A DNA stretch of 46,191 nucleotides from an uncultured Eubacteriales bacterium (lineage in GTDB: Bacteria > Bacillota > Clostridia > TANB77 > CAG-508). Position 1 is the stretch's first letter. Each line of letters starts with the position of its first letter. The position numbers and the translations under genes were made by a program. Below the pieces are notes generated by a model. That model did not search any database and was not told the origin of the DNA. It was given only the letters and a program-made list of their open reading frames with translations. The stretch lies in contig CAJKVH010000012.1 of NCBI GenBank assembly GCA_905203305.1, positions 1 through 46,191 of the forward strand, given 5' to 3'. Below are positions 34,678 to 43,724 of this stretch, one piece after another.

Positions 34678-36408
34678 ATGGAAGAAAGACTATATGAATA
34701 TATGGAAATTACTGATTTAAAAGATATGTTAAATAAATCAGGTGAAAAATACGGAGAAAAAATAGCATACAAAATAAAGATTGAAAAAGAAAAATATAAA
34801 ACTTTTACACATAAAGAAGTAAGACAAATGATAAATTCTTTAGGAACAAAATTAATAGATATGGGATTAAAAGACAAAAGAATAGCAGTGATTGGTGAAA
34901 ATAGATATGAATGGGAAATTGCATATCTAAGTATAGTTTGTGGAACAGGAACAGTAGTACCATTAGACAAATCATTACCTCAAAACGAATTAGAGAAAGT
35001 AATAGAACGTTCTGGAGTAGAAGCAATATTTTATTCAGGTAAATATGAAAACGTTTTAGAAAATATAGTAAGAAGAGGAATTGGAAACTTAAAAACATTA
35101 ATATCAATGGATTTAAAAGAGCATAAAGAAGGCATTTATTCTCAAAAAGAGTTAATAGAAGAGGGACAAAAATTAATAAACAAAGGAGATAAAAGATTTA
35201 TAGAAGCTCCAATTGATAACGAAAAAATGTCAATAATGTTATTTACATCAGGGACTACATCAGATTCAAAAATTGTGGCTTTATCACATAAAAATTTGGT
35301 ATCAAATTTGATGGATATAAAATCATGTTTAGATATAAATGAAAAAGATGTATTTTTATCATTTTTACCATTACATCATGTATTTGAATGTACTGTTGGA
35401 TTTTTATTTTCACTATATTGTGGAGCACAAACTGTATTTTGTGATGGAATAAGATATATTGTAGAAAATTTAAATGAATATAAAGTAACTGTAATGGCAT
35501 CGGTTCCAGCAATTTATGAAAGAATTTTCAAAATTATAAGAAAAGAAATAAACGAAAGTGGAAAAATAGAAAAAATTTTAGAAAACGAAGAAAAATATAA
35601 AAATTCGTCAATGGAAGAAAAGAAAAAAGTATTTAAAAATATACATGACATGCTTGGTGGAAATGTTAGACTTTTAATAAGTGGAGCAGCAAGTTTAGAT
35701 AAAGAAATAGAAGAAAAATATAGAAATTTAGGGCTAAATCTAGTACAAGGTTATGGACTTACAGAAACATCTCCAGTTATTGGAATTGGAAATAAAAAAT
35801 ATCATAGAATTGGATCAGTTGGGAAAACAGTTCCATCAGTAGAAGCAAAAATAATTAATCCAAACAAAGAAGGCATAGGAGAACTTATAGTAAAAGGTCC
35901 AAACATAATGATAGAATATTATAAAAATAAAGAAGCAACAAAAGAGGCAATAAAAGATGGTTGGTTCTACACAGGGGATCTAGCAAAAATAGATGAAGAA
36001 GGATACATTTTTATTTGTGGAAGAAAGAAAAATGTAATAGTTTTAAAAAACGGAAAAAATATTTATCCAGAAGAAATGGAAAATTTAATAAACAAAATAG
36101 AAGGAATTGAAGAATCATTTATATATGGAAAGCAACTATCAGAGGATAAAGAAAATATAAAAATATATGCCAAAATAGTATATAACGAAGAAGTTGTAAA
36201 AAATGCCTATAAAGTAAATGAATTTAATGAAATACACGAAGAAATTGCGAAAAAGATAAGAGAAATAAACAGTTTAATGCCAAAATATAAAGCAATAAGG
36301 GGATTTACATTAACAACAAAACCTCTTATAAAAACAACAACAAACAAGATAAAGAGAAAACAAAATTTAGAAATTATTTTAGAGGAAGAAAAAAATGCAG
36401 TCAAATAA
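34678..36408 (+). CDS. AMP-forming long-chain acyl-CoA/acyl-ACP synthetase
   Basis: Start at ATG 34678 behind CAAAGGAGG; 576 residues. MLFTSGTTSDSKIVALSH is the AMP-binding P-loop, GYGLTETSPVIG the second core motif, and GDLAKIDEEGYIFICGRKKN the hinge motif. It activates fatty acids to acyl-AMP and transfers them to CoA or ACP. Its place at the head of the fatty-acid operon suggests recycling of exogenous fatty acids into the pathway, so ACP is a plausible acceptor. The 155 bases before it show no clear promoter. Confidence 0.9.
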   Translation: MEERLYEYMEITDLKDMLNKSGEKYGEKIAYKIKIEKEKYKTFTHKEVRQMINSLGTKLIDMGLKDKRIAVIGENRYEWEIAYLSIVCGTGTVVPLDKSLPQNELEKVIERSGVEAIFYSGKYENVLENIVRRGIGNLKTLISMDLKEHKEGIYSQKELIEEGQKLINKGDKRFIEAPIDNEKMSIMLFTSGTTSDSKIVALSHKNLVSNLMDIKSCLDINEKDVFLSFLPLHHVFECTVGFLFSLYCGAQTVFCDGIRYIVENLNEYKVTVMASVPAIYERIFKIIRKEINESGKIEKILENEEKYKNSSMEEKKKVFKNIHDMLGGNVRLLISGAASLDKEIEEKYRNLGLNLVQGYGLTETSPVIGIGNKKYHRIGSVGKTVPSVEAKIINPNKEGIGELIVKGPNIMIEYYKNKEATKEAIKDGWFYTGDLAKIDEEGYIFICGRKKNVIVLKNGKNIYPEEMENLINKIEGIEESFIYGKQLSEDKENIKIYAKIVYNEEVVKNAYKVNEFNEIHEEIAKKIREINSLMPKYKAIRGFTLTTKPLIKTTTNKIKRKQNLEIILEEEKNAVK

Positions 36409-36958
36409 TTTTACAGTTTTTCATTATAAAGAAATAGACTCAACTCAAAAAGAAATATGGAGAAGAGTGAAAAATAAAACAATAAAAGACAAAACAATGA
36501 TAATAGCAGACATTCAAACAGCAGGAATTGGAACACATGGAAGAACATGGCATACAGACGAAGAAAACAATATTGCTTTTTCTACATATTTAGAGGCAAA
36601 CTGTAAAATAGAAGATATAACAAATTTAACAATAAATATTGCCAAAAACATAGTAAAAACATTTAAAGAAATGTATGACATAAATTTAGATATAAAATAC
36701 CCCAATGACATTTACCATAATGGCAAAAAAATCGGAGGAATACTTACAGAAACAAAAGTCCAAAAAGGTATTGTAAAATGCATAGTAATAGGAATAGGAA
36801 TCAACACAAACCAAACAACATTTGCAAAAGAGATTGAAAAAATAGCAACATCAATAAAAAATGAATTTGGAATTACGGTAAAAAATGAAGATGTAATTTC
36901 CCATTTGGGGACGGAGTTTTTAGGGGAAATTAGATTGATTGGAGGAAATTTAAATTGA
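36395..36958 (+). CDS. birA: Biotin--[acetyl-CoA carboxylase] ligase, C-terminus replaced by a repeat
   Basis: A 187-residue protein with the catalytic core of biotin protein ligases: IDSTQKE, ADIQTAGIGTHGRTWHT (biotinyl-AMP loop), KYPNDIYHNGKKIGGIL. The N-terminal DNA-binding domain of BirA repressors is absent, so it is a pure enzyme. It should end with a C-terminal domain of about 45 residues, but after NEDVI it reads SHLGTEFLGEIRLIGGNLN, which is translation of a palindromic repeat (36898-36928) and what follows. The start overlaps the previous gene by 14 bases. It loads biotin on AccB, encoded downstream. Confidence 0.88.
   Translation: MQSNNFTVFHYKEIDSTQKEIWRRVKNKTIKDKTMIIADIQTAGIGTHGRTWHTDEENNIAFSTYLEANCKIEDITNLTINIAKNIVKTFKEMYDINLDIKYPNDIYHNGKKIGGILTETKVQKGIVKCIVIGIGINTNQTTFAKEIEKIATSIKNEFGITVKNEDVISHLGTEFLGEIRLIGGNLN
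36898..36928. repeat. GGGGACGGAG half-repeat inside the 3' end of birA
   Basis: TTCCCATTTGGGGACGGAG plus TTTTTAGGGGAA, identical in core to the copies at 26299 and 41301. It is translated as the last part of the birA frame. Confidence 0.9.
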
Positions 36959-37812
36959 AAATAGGTTTTTTATTTCCAGGGCAAGGCTCACAATTTGTAG
37001 GAATGGGAAAAGATTTATATGAAAATTATGCGGAAGCAAGAAATATATATGATAAAGTAAAAGATATAACAAAAATTGATATAGCAAAAATATCATTTGA
37101 GGGACCAGAAGAGGTTTTAAATCAAACAAAGTATACTCAACTTGCTATTCTTACAAACAGTTTAGCACAGCTAGAGGTATTAAGAAAACAAGGAGTAGAA
37201 GCTGAAATTTCAGCAGGATTAAGCCTTGGAGAATATACTGCTTTAATTTATAGTAAAGCTTTATCTTTTGAAGATGGAGTAAAACTAGTACAAAAAAGAG
37301 GAGAATTTATGCAAGATTTAGCACCAAAAGGAGATTGGCAAATGGCTGCAATTTTAGGCGTTCAAGATGAAAAAGTTGAGAATCTATGTAAAAAAGTAAC
37401 TGATGGATTTGTGGTTCCAGCAAATTATAATTGCCCTGGTCAGATCGTTGTAACAGGAGATGCTAAGGGAATTTCAAATTTAAAAGAGTTAGCAGAAGTA
37501 GAGGGAATAAGAAAGTTTAGAATACTAAAAACAGCAGGACCATTTCATACTGAAAAGTTAATTGATAGTTCAATTGCTTTAAGAAAAGAACTTGAAAATG
37601 TTAAGATACATAAATTTGAAAGTAAAGTGGTTAAAAATCTAGATGGCGAAATTTATAATGATAGTGATGATATAAAGGATATTTTAGCTAAACATATAAT
37701 AAATCCGGTTAGATTTTCTAAGAGTTTAAAAAAGATGAAGGAATTTGGTGTAGATGAATTTATCGAAGTAGGACCAGGAAAAACATTAACTGGATTTGTA
37801 AAAAGAATATAA
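36955..37812 (+). CDS. fabD: Malonyl-CoA:ACP transacylase
   Basis: Starts at TTG 36955, overlapping the birA stop (TTGA), with GGAGG ten bases upstream. 285 residues. GFLFPGQGSQFVGMGKDL is the oxyanion segment, GLSLGEYTAL holds the nucleophile Ser, and AGPFHTEKL the catalytic His. It loads malonate from malonyl-CoA onto ACP. Confidence 0.96.
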   Translation: MKIGFLFPGQGSQFVGMGKDLYENYAEARNIYDKVKDITKIDIAKISFEGPEEVLNQTKYTQLAILTNSLAQLEVLRKQGVEAEISAGLSLGEYTALIYSKALSFEDGVKLVQKRGEFMQDLAPKGDWQMAAILGVQDEKVENLCKKVTDGFVVPANYNCPGQIVVTGDAKGISNLKELAEVEGIRKFRILKTAGPFHTEKLIDSSIALRKELENVKIHKFESKVVKNLDGEIYNDSDDIKDILAKHIINPVRFSKSLKKMKEFGVDEFIEVGPGKTLTGFVKRI

Positions 37813-37832
37813 TAGATATTTGGGAGATGTAC

Positions 37833-37910
37833 ATTTCCCATTTGGGGACGGAGTTTAAATGGGAAATCCCCGAAAAACTCCGTCCCCAAATGGGAATTCC
37901 CCCAAATGGA
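37833..37910. repeat. Palindromic GGGGACGGAG repeat, compact copy
   Basis: TTTCCCATTTGGGGACGGAG faces CTCCGTCCCCAAATGGGAA across a short middle. It fills the fabD-fabG gap. Confidence 0.85.
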
Positions 37911-37936
37911 AAAATAGCAAAAAGGAGGAGGAAAAT

Positions 37937-38668
37937 ATGGCTGTTGCATTAATAACAGGTGGAACAAGAGGAATTGGAAAAGCTATTGCAATTAAACTTA
38001 GTAAAAGTGGTTATGATATTGCAATTAATTATAGAAAAGAAAATGATGAGTTAAATAAACTTAAAAATGAGATCGAAGAAAATGGTGTGAAATGTGCCTT
38101 GGTTAAAGGAGATGTTTCAAAGTTTGAAGAATGTGAAGTTTTTGTTAAAGAAACTGTAGAAAAACTTGGATCAATTGATGTTTTGATAAACAATGCAGGA
38201 ATTACAAAAGATATGCTTTTAATGAGAATGAAAAAAGATGATTTTTGTAATGTAATTGATACTAACCTGGTTGGAACTTTTAATGTTACAAAAAATGTTA
38301 TTGGCTATATGATGAAAGCAAGACATGGAAATATTGTAAACATTTCTTCTGTTGTTGGAATCTCAGGAAATAGTGGCCAAACTAATTATTCGGCATCTAA
38401 GGCAGGAATAATTGGATTTACCAAAAGTTTAGCGAAGGAAGTTGCATCAAGAAATATAAGAGTAAATAGTGTAGCTCCAGGATTTATTGAAACTGATATG
38501 ACGAATGTTTTAAAAGATGATATTAAAGATGAAATTAGCAAAAATATACCTTTAAAAAGAATGGGAAAAGCTGAAGATGTTGCAAATGTTGTTAACTTTT
38601 TAGTATCTGATGAAAGTTCTTATATAACAGGGCAAGTAATTAATGTTGATGGCGGAATGCTAATGTAA
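37937..38668 (+). CDS. fabG: 3-oxoacyl-ACP reductase
   Basis: ATG 37937 behind AAAGGAGGAGG begins MAVALITGGTRGIGKAIAIKL; a longer frame starting in the repeat at 37859 is not coding. 243 residues. Short-chain dehydrogenase motifs: GGTRGIG (NADPH), NNAG, and the catalytic YSASKAG with the preceding Ser in NISSV. It performs the first reduction of the fatty-acid cycle. Confidence 0.96.
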   Translation: MAVALITGGTRGIGKAIAIKLSKSGYDIAINYRKENDELNKLKNEIEENGVKCALVKGDVSKFEECEVFVKETVEKLGSIDVLINNAGITKDMLLMRMKKDDFCNVIDTNLVGTFNVTKNVIGYMMKARHGNIVNISSVVGISGNSGQTNYSASKAGIIGFTKSLAKEVASRNIRVNSVAPGFIETDMTNVLKDDIKDEISKNIPLKRMGKAEDVANVVNFLVSDESSYITGQVINVDGGMLM

Positions 38669-38670
38669 AG

Positions 38671-38710
38671 CAAAAAGCCAATATTCAAAAAAACGAATAT
38701 TGGCTTTTAT
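38671..38710 (+). terminator. Rho-independent terminator after fabG
   Basis: AAAAGCCAATATTC and GAATATTGGCTTTT form a perfect 14-base stem. It splits the fatty-acid gene run between fabG and fabF, where a reverse-strand gene has been inserted. Confidence 0.9.
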
Positions 38711-38732
38711 GAGGGTATGGTACTGAGGAAAA

Positions 38733-39089
38733 TTAAGCGTTTGTTGAAGTCTTGGGATTAACAGTTGTGTCGGAAGAATCTGAATCTAGTGGCATTAATT
38801 TGAAAATATATATAGTGCCATCATTCATTTCTGACCGATAAAACTGATAATTTACACCAAGTTTTTTGAAAACTTCATTACAGTTGTCTTTGAAGACAGC
38901 TCTTGATAATCTTTCGGGTGGCTGGATTCCAACACTTTCCGGAAGATATGGGCTCTTGAAAAACTCAGCAACGATTTGAGCTAAGATATTCAAGTGCAGG
39001 TTTTTAGAATCCTTAAATCTATCGGTGTCATTTAAAAGTTCTTTCCGAAGGATTAGGGATTTTTTGAAAAGTTCCTCAATTGTCATCAT
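38733..39089 (-). CDS. Hypothetical protein inserted between fabG and fabF
   Basis: A 118-residue soluble protein starting MMTIEELFKKSLILRKELL behind AAGGAGG on the - strand. No motif recognised; the tail is Ser/Asp/Thr-rich. Codon use is richer in G and C than in the neighbours and has two ordinary CGG arginine codons (ILRKEL and FYRSEM). It interrupts the otherwise co-directional fab run. These traits match the other odd genes at 26490 and 27957. Confidence 0.7.
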   Translation of the reverse strand: MMTIEELFKKSLILRKELLNDTDRFKDSKNLHLNILAQIVAEFFKSPYLPESVGIQPPERLSRAVFKDNCNEVFKKLGVNYQFYRSEMNDGTIYIFKLMPLDSDSSDTTVNPKTSTNA

Positions 39090-39167
39090 AGCAAGTACCT
39101 CCTTGGTATATTATGTAAATATAATAACATATATTTAATAAAATTACAATAGAAAGGGTTTAAAGAG

Positions 39168-40409
39168 ATGGAAAAAAGAGTTGTAATTACAGGAATTGGA
39201 GCGATAACTCCAATAGGAAATACAAAAGACGAATTATGGAAAGCAATAGAAGAAAAGAAATGTGGAATTGATAAGATCACATATTTTGATACAGAAGGAT
39301 ATAAAACAACTTTAGCAGCAGAATTAAAAAACTATAATCCACTTGATTATTTTGAAGCAAAGCAAGCAAAAAGGTTAGATAGATGTTCACAATATGCAAT
39401 TATAGCTGCCAGAGAAGCTTTTGAAGATAGTAAAATAACAAAAGAAAATACGGATTTTGAAAGAATTGGTGTTTTTGTAGGTTCTGGAATAGGAGGACTA
39501 AAAACAATTCAAGATCAATGCAAAATAAATTGTACAAAGGGGCATAATAGAATATCTCCAATGTTTATTCCAATGTCAATATGTAATATGCCAGCTGGGA
39601 ATATAACTATTGATTTAGGACTAAAAGGAGAATCAATTTCGACAGTATCGGCATGCAGTTCATCTACACATGCAATAGGAGAAGCTTATAGAACTATAAA
39701 ATATGGCGCTGAAGATGTAATTTTAGCAGGAGGAACAGAAAGTTCAATTTGTGAAGTTGGAATTGCAGGATTTGAAAATATGAAAGCACTTTCTTATGCA
39801 ACAGATAAAAACAGGGCAAGTATCCCGTTTGACAAAGAAAGAAGCGGATTTGTTATGGGAGAAGGAGCTGGAGTTGTTGTATTAGAAGACTTAGAACATG
39901 CTCTAAAAAGGGGAGCAAAAATATATGCAGAAGTAATTGGATATGGTGCAACATCAGATGCTTATCATATAACTTCTCCTGCACCAAATGGAGAAGGTGG
40001 AGCAAGAGCTATGAAAAGAGCAATTGAAGATGCAAAAATAAAGCCAGAAGAAATAGATTATATAAATGCACATGGTACATCAACACATTTAAATGATAGT
40101 TTAGAAACAGAAGCAATAAAAAAGGCCTTAGGAGAAGAAGCAAGCAGAAAAGTAATGGTAAGTTCTACAAAATCAAATACAGGACATTTATTAGGAGCTG
40201 CCGGAAGTGTAGAAGCAATAATTTCTGTTCAAGCAATGGAACATGGAATTGTACCTCCAACAATAAATTACAAAGTAAAAGATGAAGAATGCGATTTAGA
40301 TATTGTACCAAATGAAGCAAGAAAAGCAAAAATAAATATCGTTATGTCAAATTCATTAGGTTTTGGAGGGCATAATGCAACAATTATATTAAAGAAGTAT
40401 AAAAATTAA
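39168..40409 (+). CDS. fabF: Beta-ketoacyl-ACP synthase II
   Basis: A 413-residue condensing enzyme. The active-site Cys is in VSACSSSTHAIG, the two His in NAHGTSTHLND and SNTGHLLGAAGS. It begins MEKRVVITGIGAITPIGNT. It elongates acyl-ACP with malonyl-ACP. AGAAAGGG precedes the ATG; the terminator and reverse gene upstream imply that its promoter lies within 39090-39167, though none is clear. Confidence 0.96.
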   Translation: MEKRVVITGIGAITPIGNTKDELWKAIEEKKCGIDKITYFDTEGYKTTLAAELKNYNPLDYFEAKQAKRLDRCSQYAIIAAREAFEDSKITKENTDFERIGVFVGSGIGGLKTIQDQCKINCTKGHNRISPMFIPMSICNMPAGNITIDLGLKGESISTVSACSSSTHAIGEAYRTIKYGAEDVILAGGTESSICEVGIAGFENMKALSYATDKNRASIPFDKERSGFVMGEGAGVVVLEDLEHALKRGAKIYAEVIGYGATSDAYHITSPAPNGEGGARAMKRAIEDAKIKPEEIDYINAHGTSTHLNDSLETEAIKKALGEEASRKVMVSSTKSNTGHLLGAAGSVEAIISVQAMEHGIVPPTINYKVKDEECDLDIVPNEARKAKINIVMSNSLGFGGHNATIILKKYKN

Positions 40410-40421
40410 GGAGAAATATCG

Positions 40422-40853
40422 ATGGAATATGATAAAATATTACAATTAATAAATGATTTTGGAAACTCAAAATTAAATAATATAAAATTAAATTTTCCAG
40501 ATGGAACTAAAATTGATATGAGTAAAAACGAAGAACAAGTCAAAGTAATTGAAAATACATCAAATAGAGAAGATTATGAAATACCAAAAGTTGAAAAAAA
40601 GGAAGAAAAAACAGCTGGAAAAATAATTACATCACCAATGGTTGGAACATTTTATATGAAGCCATCACCAAATTCTGATCCATATGTAAAAGTTGGGCAA
40701 AAAGTAAAAAAAGGAGATGTACTATGCATAATTGAAGCAATGAAACTTATGAACGAAATTGAAGCAGAATTTGATGGCGAGATAAAAGAGATTTTAGTAA
40801 AAGATGGAGAAAGTGTTGAATATGGAAAACCATTATTCAAGTTGGAGGATTAA
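40422..40853 (+). CDS. accB: Biotin carboxyl carrier protein of acetyl-CoA carboxylase
   Basis: A 143-residue protein: an N-terminal helical part, a Lys/Glu linker (about residues 45-65) and a C-terminal biotinyl domain with the target Lys in EAMKLMNEI. TSPMVGTFYMKPSPNSDPYVKVG is typical of AccB. BirA, upstream, would attach the biotin. Confidence 0.96.
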   Translation: MEYDKILQLINDFGNSKLNNIKLNFPDGTKIDMSKNEEQVKVIENTSNREDYEIPKVEKKEEKTAGKIITSPMVGTFYMKPSPNSDPYVKVGQKVKKGDVLCIIEAMKLMNEIEAEFDGEIKEILVKDGESVEYGKPLFKLED

Positions 40854-40856
40854 AAT

Positions 40857-41279
40857 ATGCTAAATAAAGAAGAAATAAAGAAAATAATTCCACAAAGAGA
40901 GCCATTTCTGATGATTGATGAAGTTGAAGAATTTACACCAGGCGAAAGTGCTACAGCTTATAAATATGTTGACGAAAAAGAATGGTATTTTAAAGGACAT
41001 TTTCCAGGAAATCCAATTATGCCAGGAGTATTAATAACAGAAAGTTTAGCTCAAACAGGTGCAGTTGCAATTTTAAGTTTGGAAGAAAACAAAAATAAAA
41101 ATGCATTATTTGGTGGAATTGATAAAATGAAATTTAAAAAACAAGTTACACCAGGAGATAAATTAAAATTAGAAGTGAAAATTATAAAAAGAAAAGGCCC
41201 AATTGGAGTGGGAGAAGCAATTGCAAGTTGTGATGGTAAAATTGTTGCAAGAGGAGAATTAACCTTTGCAGTTGTGTAG
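40857..41279 (+). CDS. fabZ: 3-hydroxyacyl-ACP dehydratase
   Basis: A 140-residue hot-dog-fold enzyme. The catalytic His is in FKGHFPGNPIMPGVLITESLAQTGA. It begins MLNKEEIKKIIPQREPFLMID. It dehydrates 3-hydroxyacyl-ACP. It is three bases after accB with GGAGG inside the end of accB, so the two are coupled. Confidence 0.96.
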   Translation: MLNKEEIKKIIPQREPFLMIDEVEEFTPGESATAYKYVDEKEWYFKGHFPGNPIMPGVLITESLAQTGAVAILSLEENKNKNALFGGIDKMKFKKQVTPGDKLKLEVKIIKRKGPIGVGEAIASCDGKIVARGELTFAVV

Positions 41280-41300
41280 TTCCTTATTTAGGGATGGAGA

Positions 41301-41396
41301 TTCCCATTTGGGGACGGAGTTTTTCGGGGAAATCTCATTTGGGGACAGATATCGAATAAAAAAATCCCCGAAAAACTCCGTCCCAAAATGGGAATT
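41301..41396. repeat. Palindromic GGGGACGGAG repeat, full-length copy
   Basis: TTCCCATTTGGGGACGGAG on the left and CTCCGTCCCAAAATGGGAA on the right, with a degenerate middle (CTCATTTGGGGACAGAT). The layout is like that of 645-740. It lies in the fabZ-accC gap. Confidence 0.87.
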
Positions 41397-41423
41397 CCGC
41401 AAAAAGTAAAGAAGGAGAAGAAA

Positions 41424-42761
41424 ATGAATAAAATTTTGATTGCAAATAGAGGAGAAATTGCAGTAAGAATTATAAGAGCTTGTAAAGAAATGAATATAAA
41501 AACAGTTGCAGTGTATTCAGAAGCTGATAAAGATAGTATGCATACTCGTCTTGCGGATGAAGCTATATGTATTGGACCTGCAAATTCAAGTAAGAGTTAT
41601 TTGAACTATAAAAATATAATAGAAGCAGCATATATAACAGGAAGCGATAGCATTCATCCTGGATTTGGCTTTTTATCTGAAAACAGCCAATTTGCTAAGA
41701 TATGTGAAGAATCAAATATTAAATTTATAGGTCCATCTTATGATGTTATTAAGCTTATGGGGAATAAATCTAATGCTAAAGAAATGATGGAAAAAGCAGG
41801 AGTTCCTGTTGTTCCTGGGTCTAAAGGTAGTGTAAGAAGTATAAATGAGGCAAAAAAAATTGCTAAAGAAATTGGGTATCCTGTTATGATAAAAGCAGCA
41901 GCAGGTGGTGGAGGAAAAGGAATTCGTATTGTAAATAATGAAGATGAAATGGAAAATTGTTACAATATAGTAAAGCAAGAAGCTTTGATTTCTTTTAAAG
42001 ATGACGAAATTTATATTGAAAAATTTATTCAAAATCCTAGACATGTTGAGATTCAAATTTTAGCAGATGAACATGGAAATGTAATACATCTAGGAGAAAG
42101 AGACTGCACTGTTCAAAGAAAAAACCAAAAGATTATAGAGGAAACTCCATCTACTGCTATTGATGACAAATTAAGAGAAAAGATGGGAGATGCAGCAATT
42201 AAAGCAGCTAAAAAAGTAGGATATACAAGTTGTGGTACTATAGAATTTTTGGTAGATAAAAATAAAAATTTCTATTTTATGGAAATGAATACTAGAATTC
42301 AAGTAGAACATGGAATTACAGAAGAAAGAACAGGAATTGATATTGTAAAAGAACAAATAAGAATTGCAGCAGGAGAAAAGCTTAAAATTAAACAAAAGGA
42401 TGTAGAATTTAGAGGACATAGTATAGAATGCAGAATAAATGCAGAAAATCCAGAAAAGAAATTTAGACCTTGCCCAGGAAAGATAACAGGATTAATTTTA
42501 CCTGGAGGAAACGGAATAAGAGTAGACACATTTGTATATGAAGGATATACAATTCCAGCAAATTATGACTCTATGATTGCTAAAATAATAGCAACAGGAA
42601 AAACAAGAAATGAAGCAATAAGTAAAATGAAAAGAGCATTAGAAGAAACAGTAATTGAAGGAGTAGATACCAACATAGACTTTTTATTTAAAATTATCAG
42701 AAACTCAAATTTCTTAAGAGGAAAATATGATACATCTTTTATAGAAAAAGAAATTTTATAA
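41424..42761 (+). CDS. accC: Acetyl-CoA carboxylase, biotin carboxylase subunit
   Basis: ATG 41424 follows GAAGGAG and starts MNKILIANRGEIAVRIIRAC; a frame beginning at 41388 lies in the repeat. 445 residues. ATP-grasp motifs: AAAGGGGKGIRIV, HVEIQILADEHGNVIHLGERDC and the catalytic EMNTRIQVEH. It carboxylates biotin on AccB. Confidence 0.97.
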   Translation: MNKILIANRGEIAVRIIRACKEMNIKTVAVYSEADKDSMHTRLADEAICIGPANSSKSYLNYKNIIEAAYITGSDSIHPGFGFLSENSQFAKICEESNIKFIGPSYDVIKLMGNKSNAKEMMEKAGVPVVPGSKGSVRSINEAKKIAKEIGYPVMIKAAAGGGGKGIRIVNNEDEMENCYNIVKQEALISFKDDEIYIEKFIQNPRHVEIQILADEHGNVIHLGERDCTVQRKNQKIIEETPSTAIDDKLREKMGDAAIKAAKKVGYTSCGTIEFLVDKNKNFYFMEMNTRIQVEHGITEERTGIDIVKEQIRIAAGEKLKIKQKDVEFRGHSIECRINAENPEKKFRPCPGKITGLILPGGNGIRVDTFVYEGYTIPANYDSMIAKIIATGKTRNEAISKMKRALEETVIEGVDTNIDFLFKIIRNSNFLRGKYDTSFIEKEIL

Positions 42762-42782
42762 ATCATAGAAAGGAACTGAAAA

Positions 42783-43619
42783 ATGCTTGTTGATAAAATC
42801 AAAAAAAGAGAACCTACAGCCAAGAAAAATATAAATAGAGTAGATATACAAGTGGGAAAATGGGTAAAATGTACTAAATGTAAGGAAATTTTATATAAAG
42901 AAGATGTAAAAAATAATCTAAATATTTGCCCAAATTGTGGAGCATATTTTAGAATGCATATAAATAGAAGATTAGAAAGCATAATTGATAAAGGAACATA
43001 TAAAAGGTTTGATTTAAATATAGACAATGTAAATCCATTAGGGCTAGAAGATTATGAACAAAAAATCAAAAAATTGAGGCAAAAAACAGATTTAGAAGAA
43101 GCAGTAAGCTGTGGAACAGGGAAAATTGAAGGAGAAGATGTTGTAATTTGCATTATGGATAGTGGATTTTTAATGGGAAGTATGGGAACAGTTGTAGGAG
43201 AAAAAATAACTTATGCTGTAGAAAAGGCAATAGAACTAAAATATCCATTAATAATATTTACAGTTTCAGGTGGAGCAAGAATGCAAGAAGGAATAATGTC
43301 ATTAATGCAAATGGCAAAAACAACAGCAGCAATATCAAAACTTAATAAAGCGGGTGGACTTTATATTTCTGTATTAACAGATCCAACTTATGGAGGAGTA
43401 ACAGCATCTTTTGCAACTATAGCAGATATAGTATTAAGCGAGCCAGGTGCAATGATAGGATTTGCAGGTCAAAGAGTTATAGAGCAAACAATTGGAGAAA
43501 GTTTGCCAGAAGGATTTCAAACAGCAGAATTTTTACTAGAACATGGTTTTATTGATAAGATAGTTGAAAGAAGAGAGCTAAAACATACTTTAAAAAGATT
43601 AATAGATTTAAATAAGTAA
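42783..43619 (+). CDS. accD: Acetyl-CoA carboxylase carboxyltransferase, beta subunit
   Basis: A 278-residue protein with the AccD zinc ribbon (CTKCKE and CPNCGAYF, residues about 24-46) and a crotonase-like core with SGGARMQEGIMSLMQMAKT and DPTYGGVTASFA. It pairs with AccA to move the carboxyl group to acetyl-CoA. GAAAGGAA precedes the ATG. Confidence 0.97.
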   Translation: MLVDKIKKREPTAKKNINRVDIQVGKWVKCTKCKEILYKEDVKNNLNICPNCGAYFRMHINRRLESIIDKGTYKRFDLNIDNVNPLGLEDYEQKIKKLRQKTDLEEAVSCGTGKIEGEDVVICIMDSGFLMGSMGTVVGEKITYAVEKAIELKYPLIIFTVSGGARMQEGIMSLMQMAKTTAAISKLNKAGGLYISVLTDPTYGGVTASFATIADIVLSEPGAMIGFAGQRVIEQTIGESLPEGFQTAEFLLEHGFIDKIVERRELKHTLKRLIDLNK

Positions 43620-43636
43620 TTAATAAGCAATTCCCA

Positions 43637-43701
43637 TTTCCCATTTGGGGACGGAGATTTTAGGGGAATTCCCCTAAAATCTCCGTCCCCAAATGGGAAA
43701 A
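43637..43701. repeat. Palindromic GGGGACGGAG repeat, compact perfect copy
   Basis: The sequence is an almost perfect palindrome: CCCATTTGGGGACGGAGATT with TTAGGGGAATTCCCCTAA at its centre and AATCTCCGTCCCCAAATGGG on the right. It lies in the accD-accA gap. Confidence 0.9.
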
Positions 43702-43724
43702 TAGGGAAAGAAAGGATGAAAAAT

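Noticed and set aside
645..43701. CRISPR array explanation for the repeats
   Set aside because: The copies are dispersed over 43 kb, palindromic and of differing length, with no regular spacers or cas genes.
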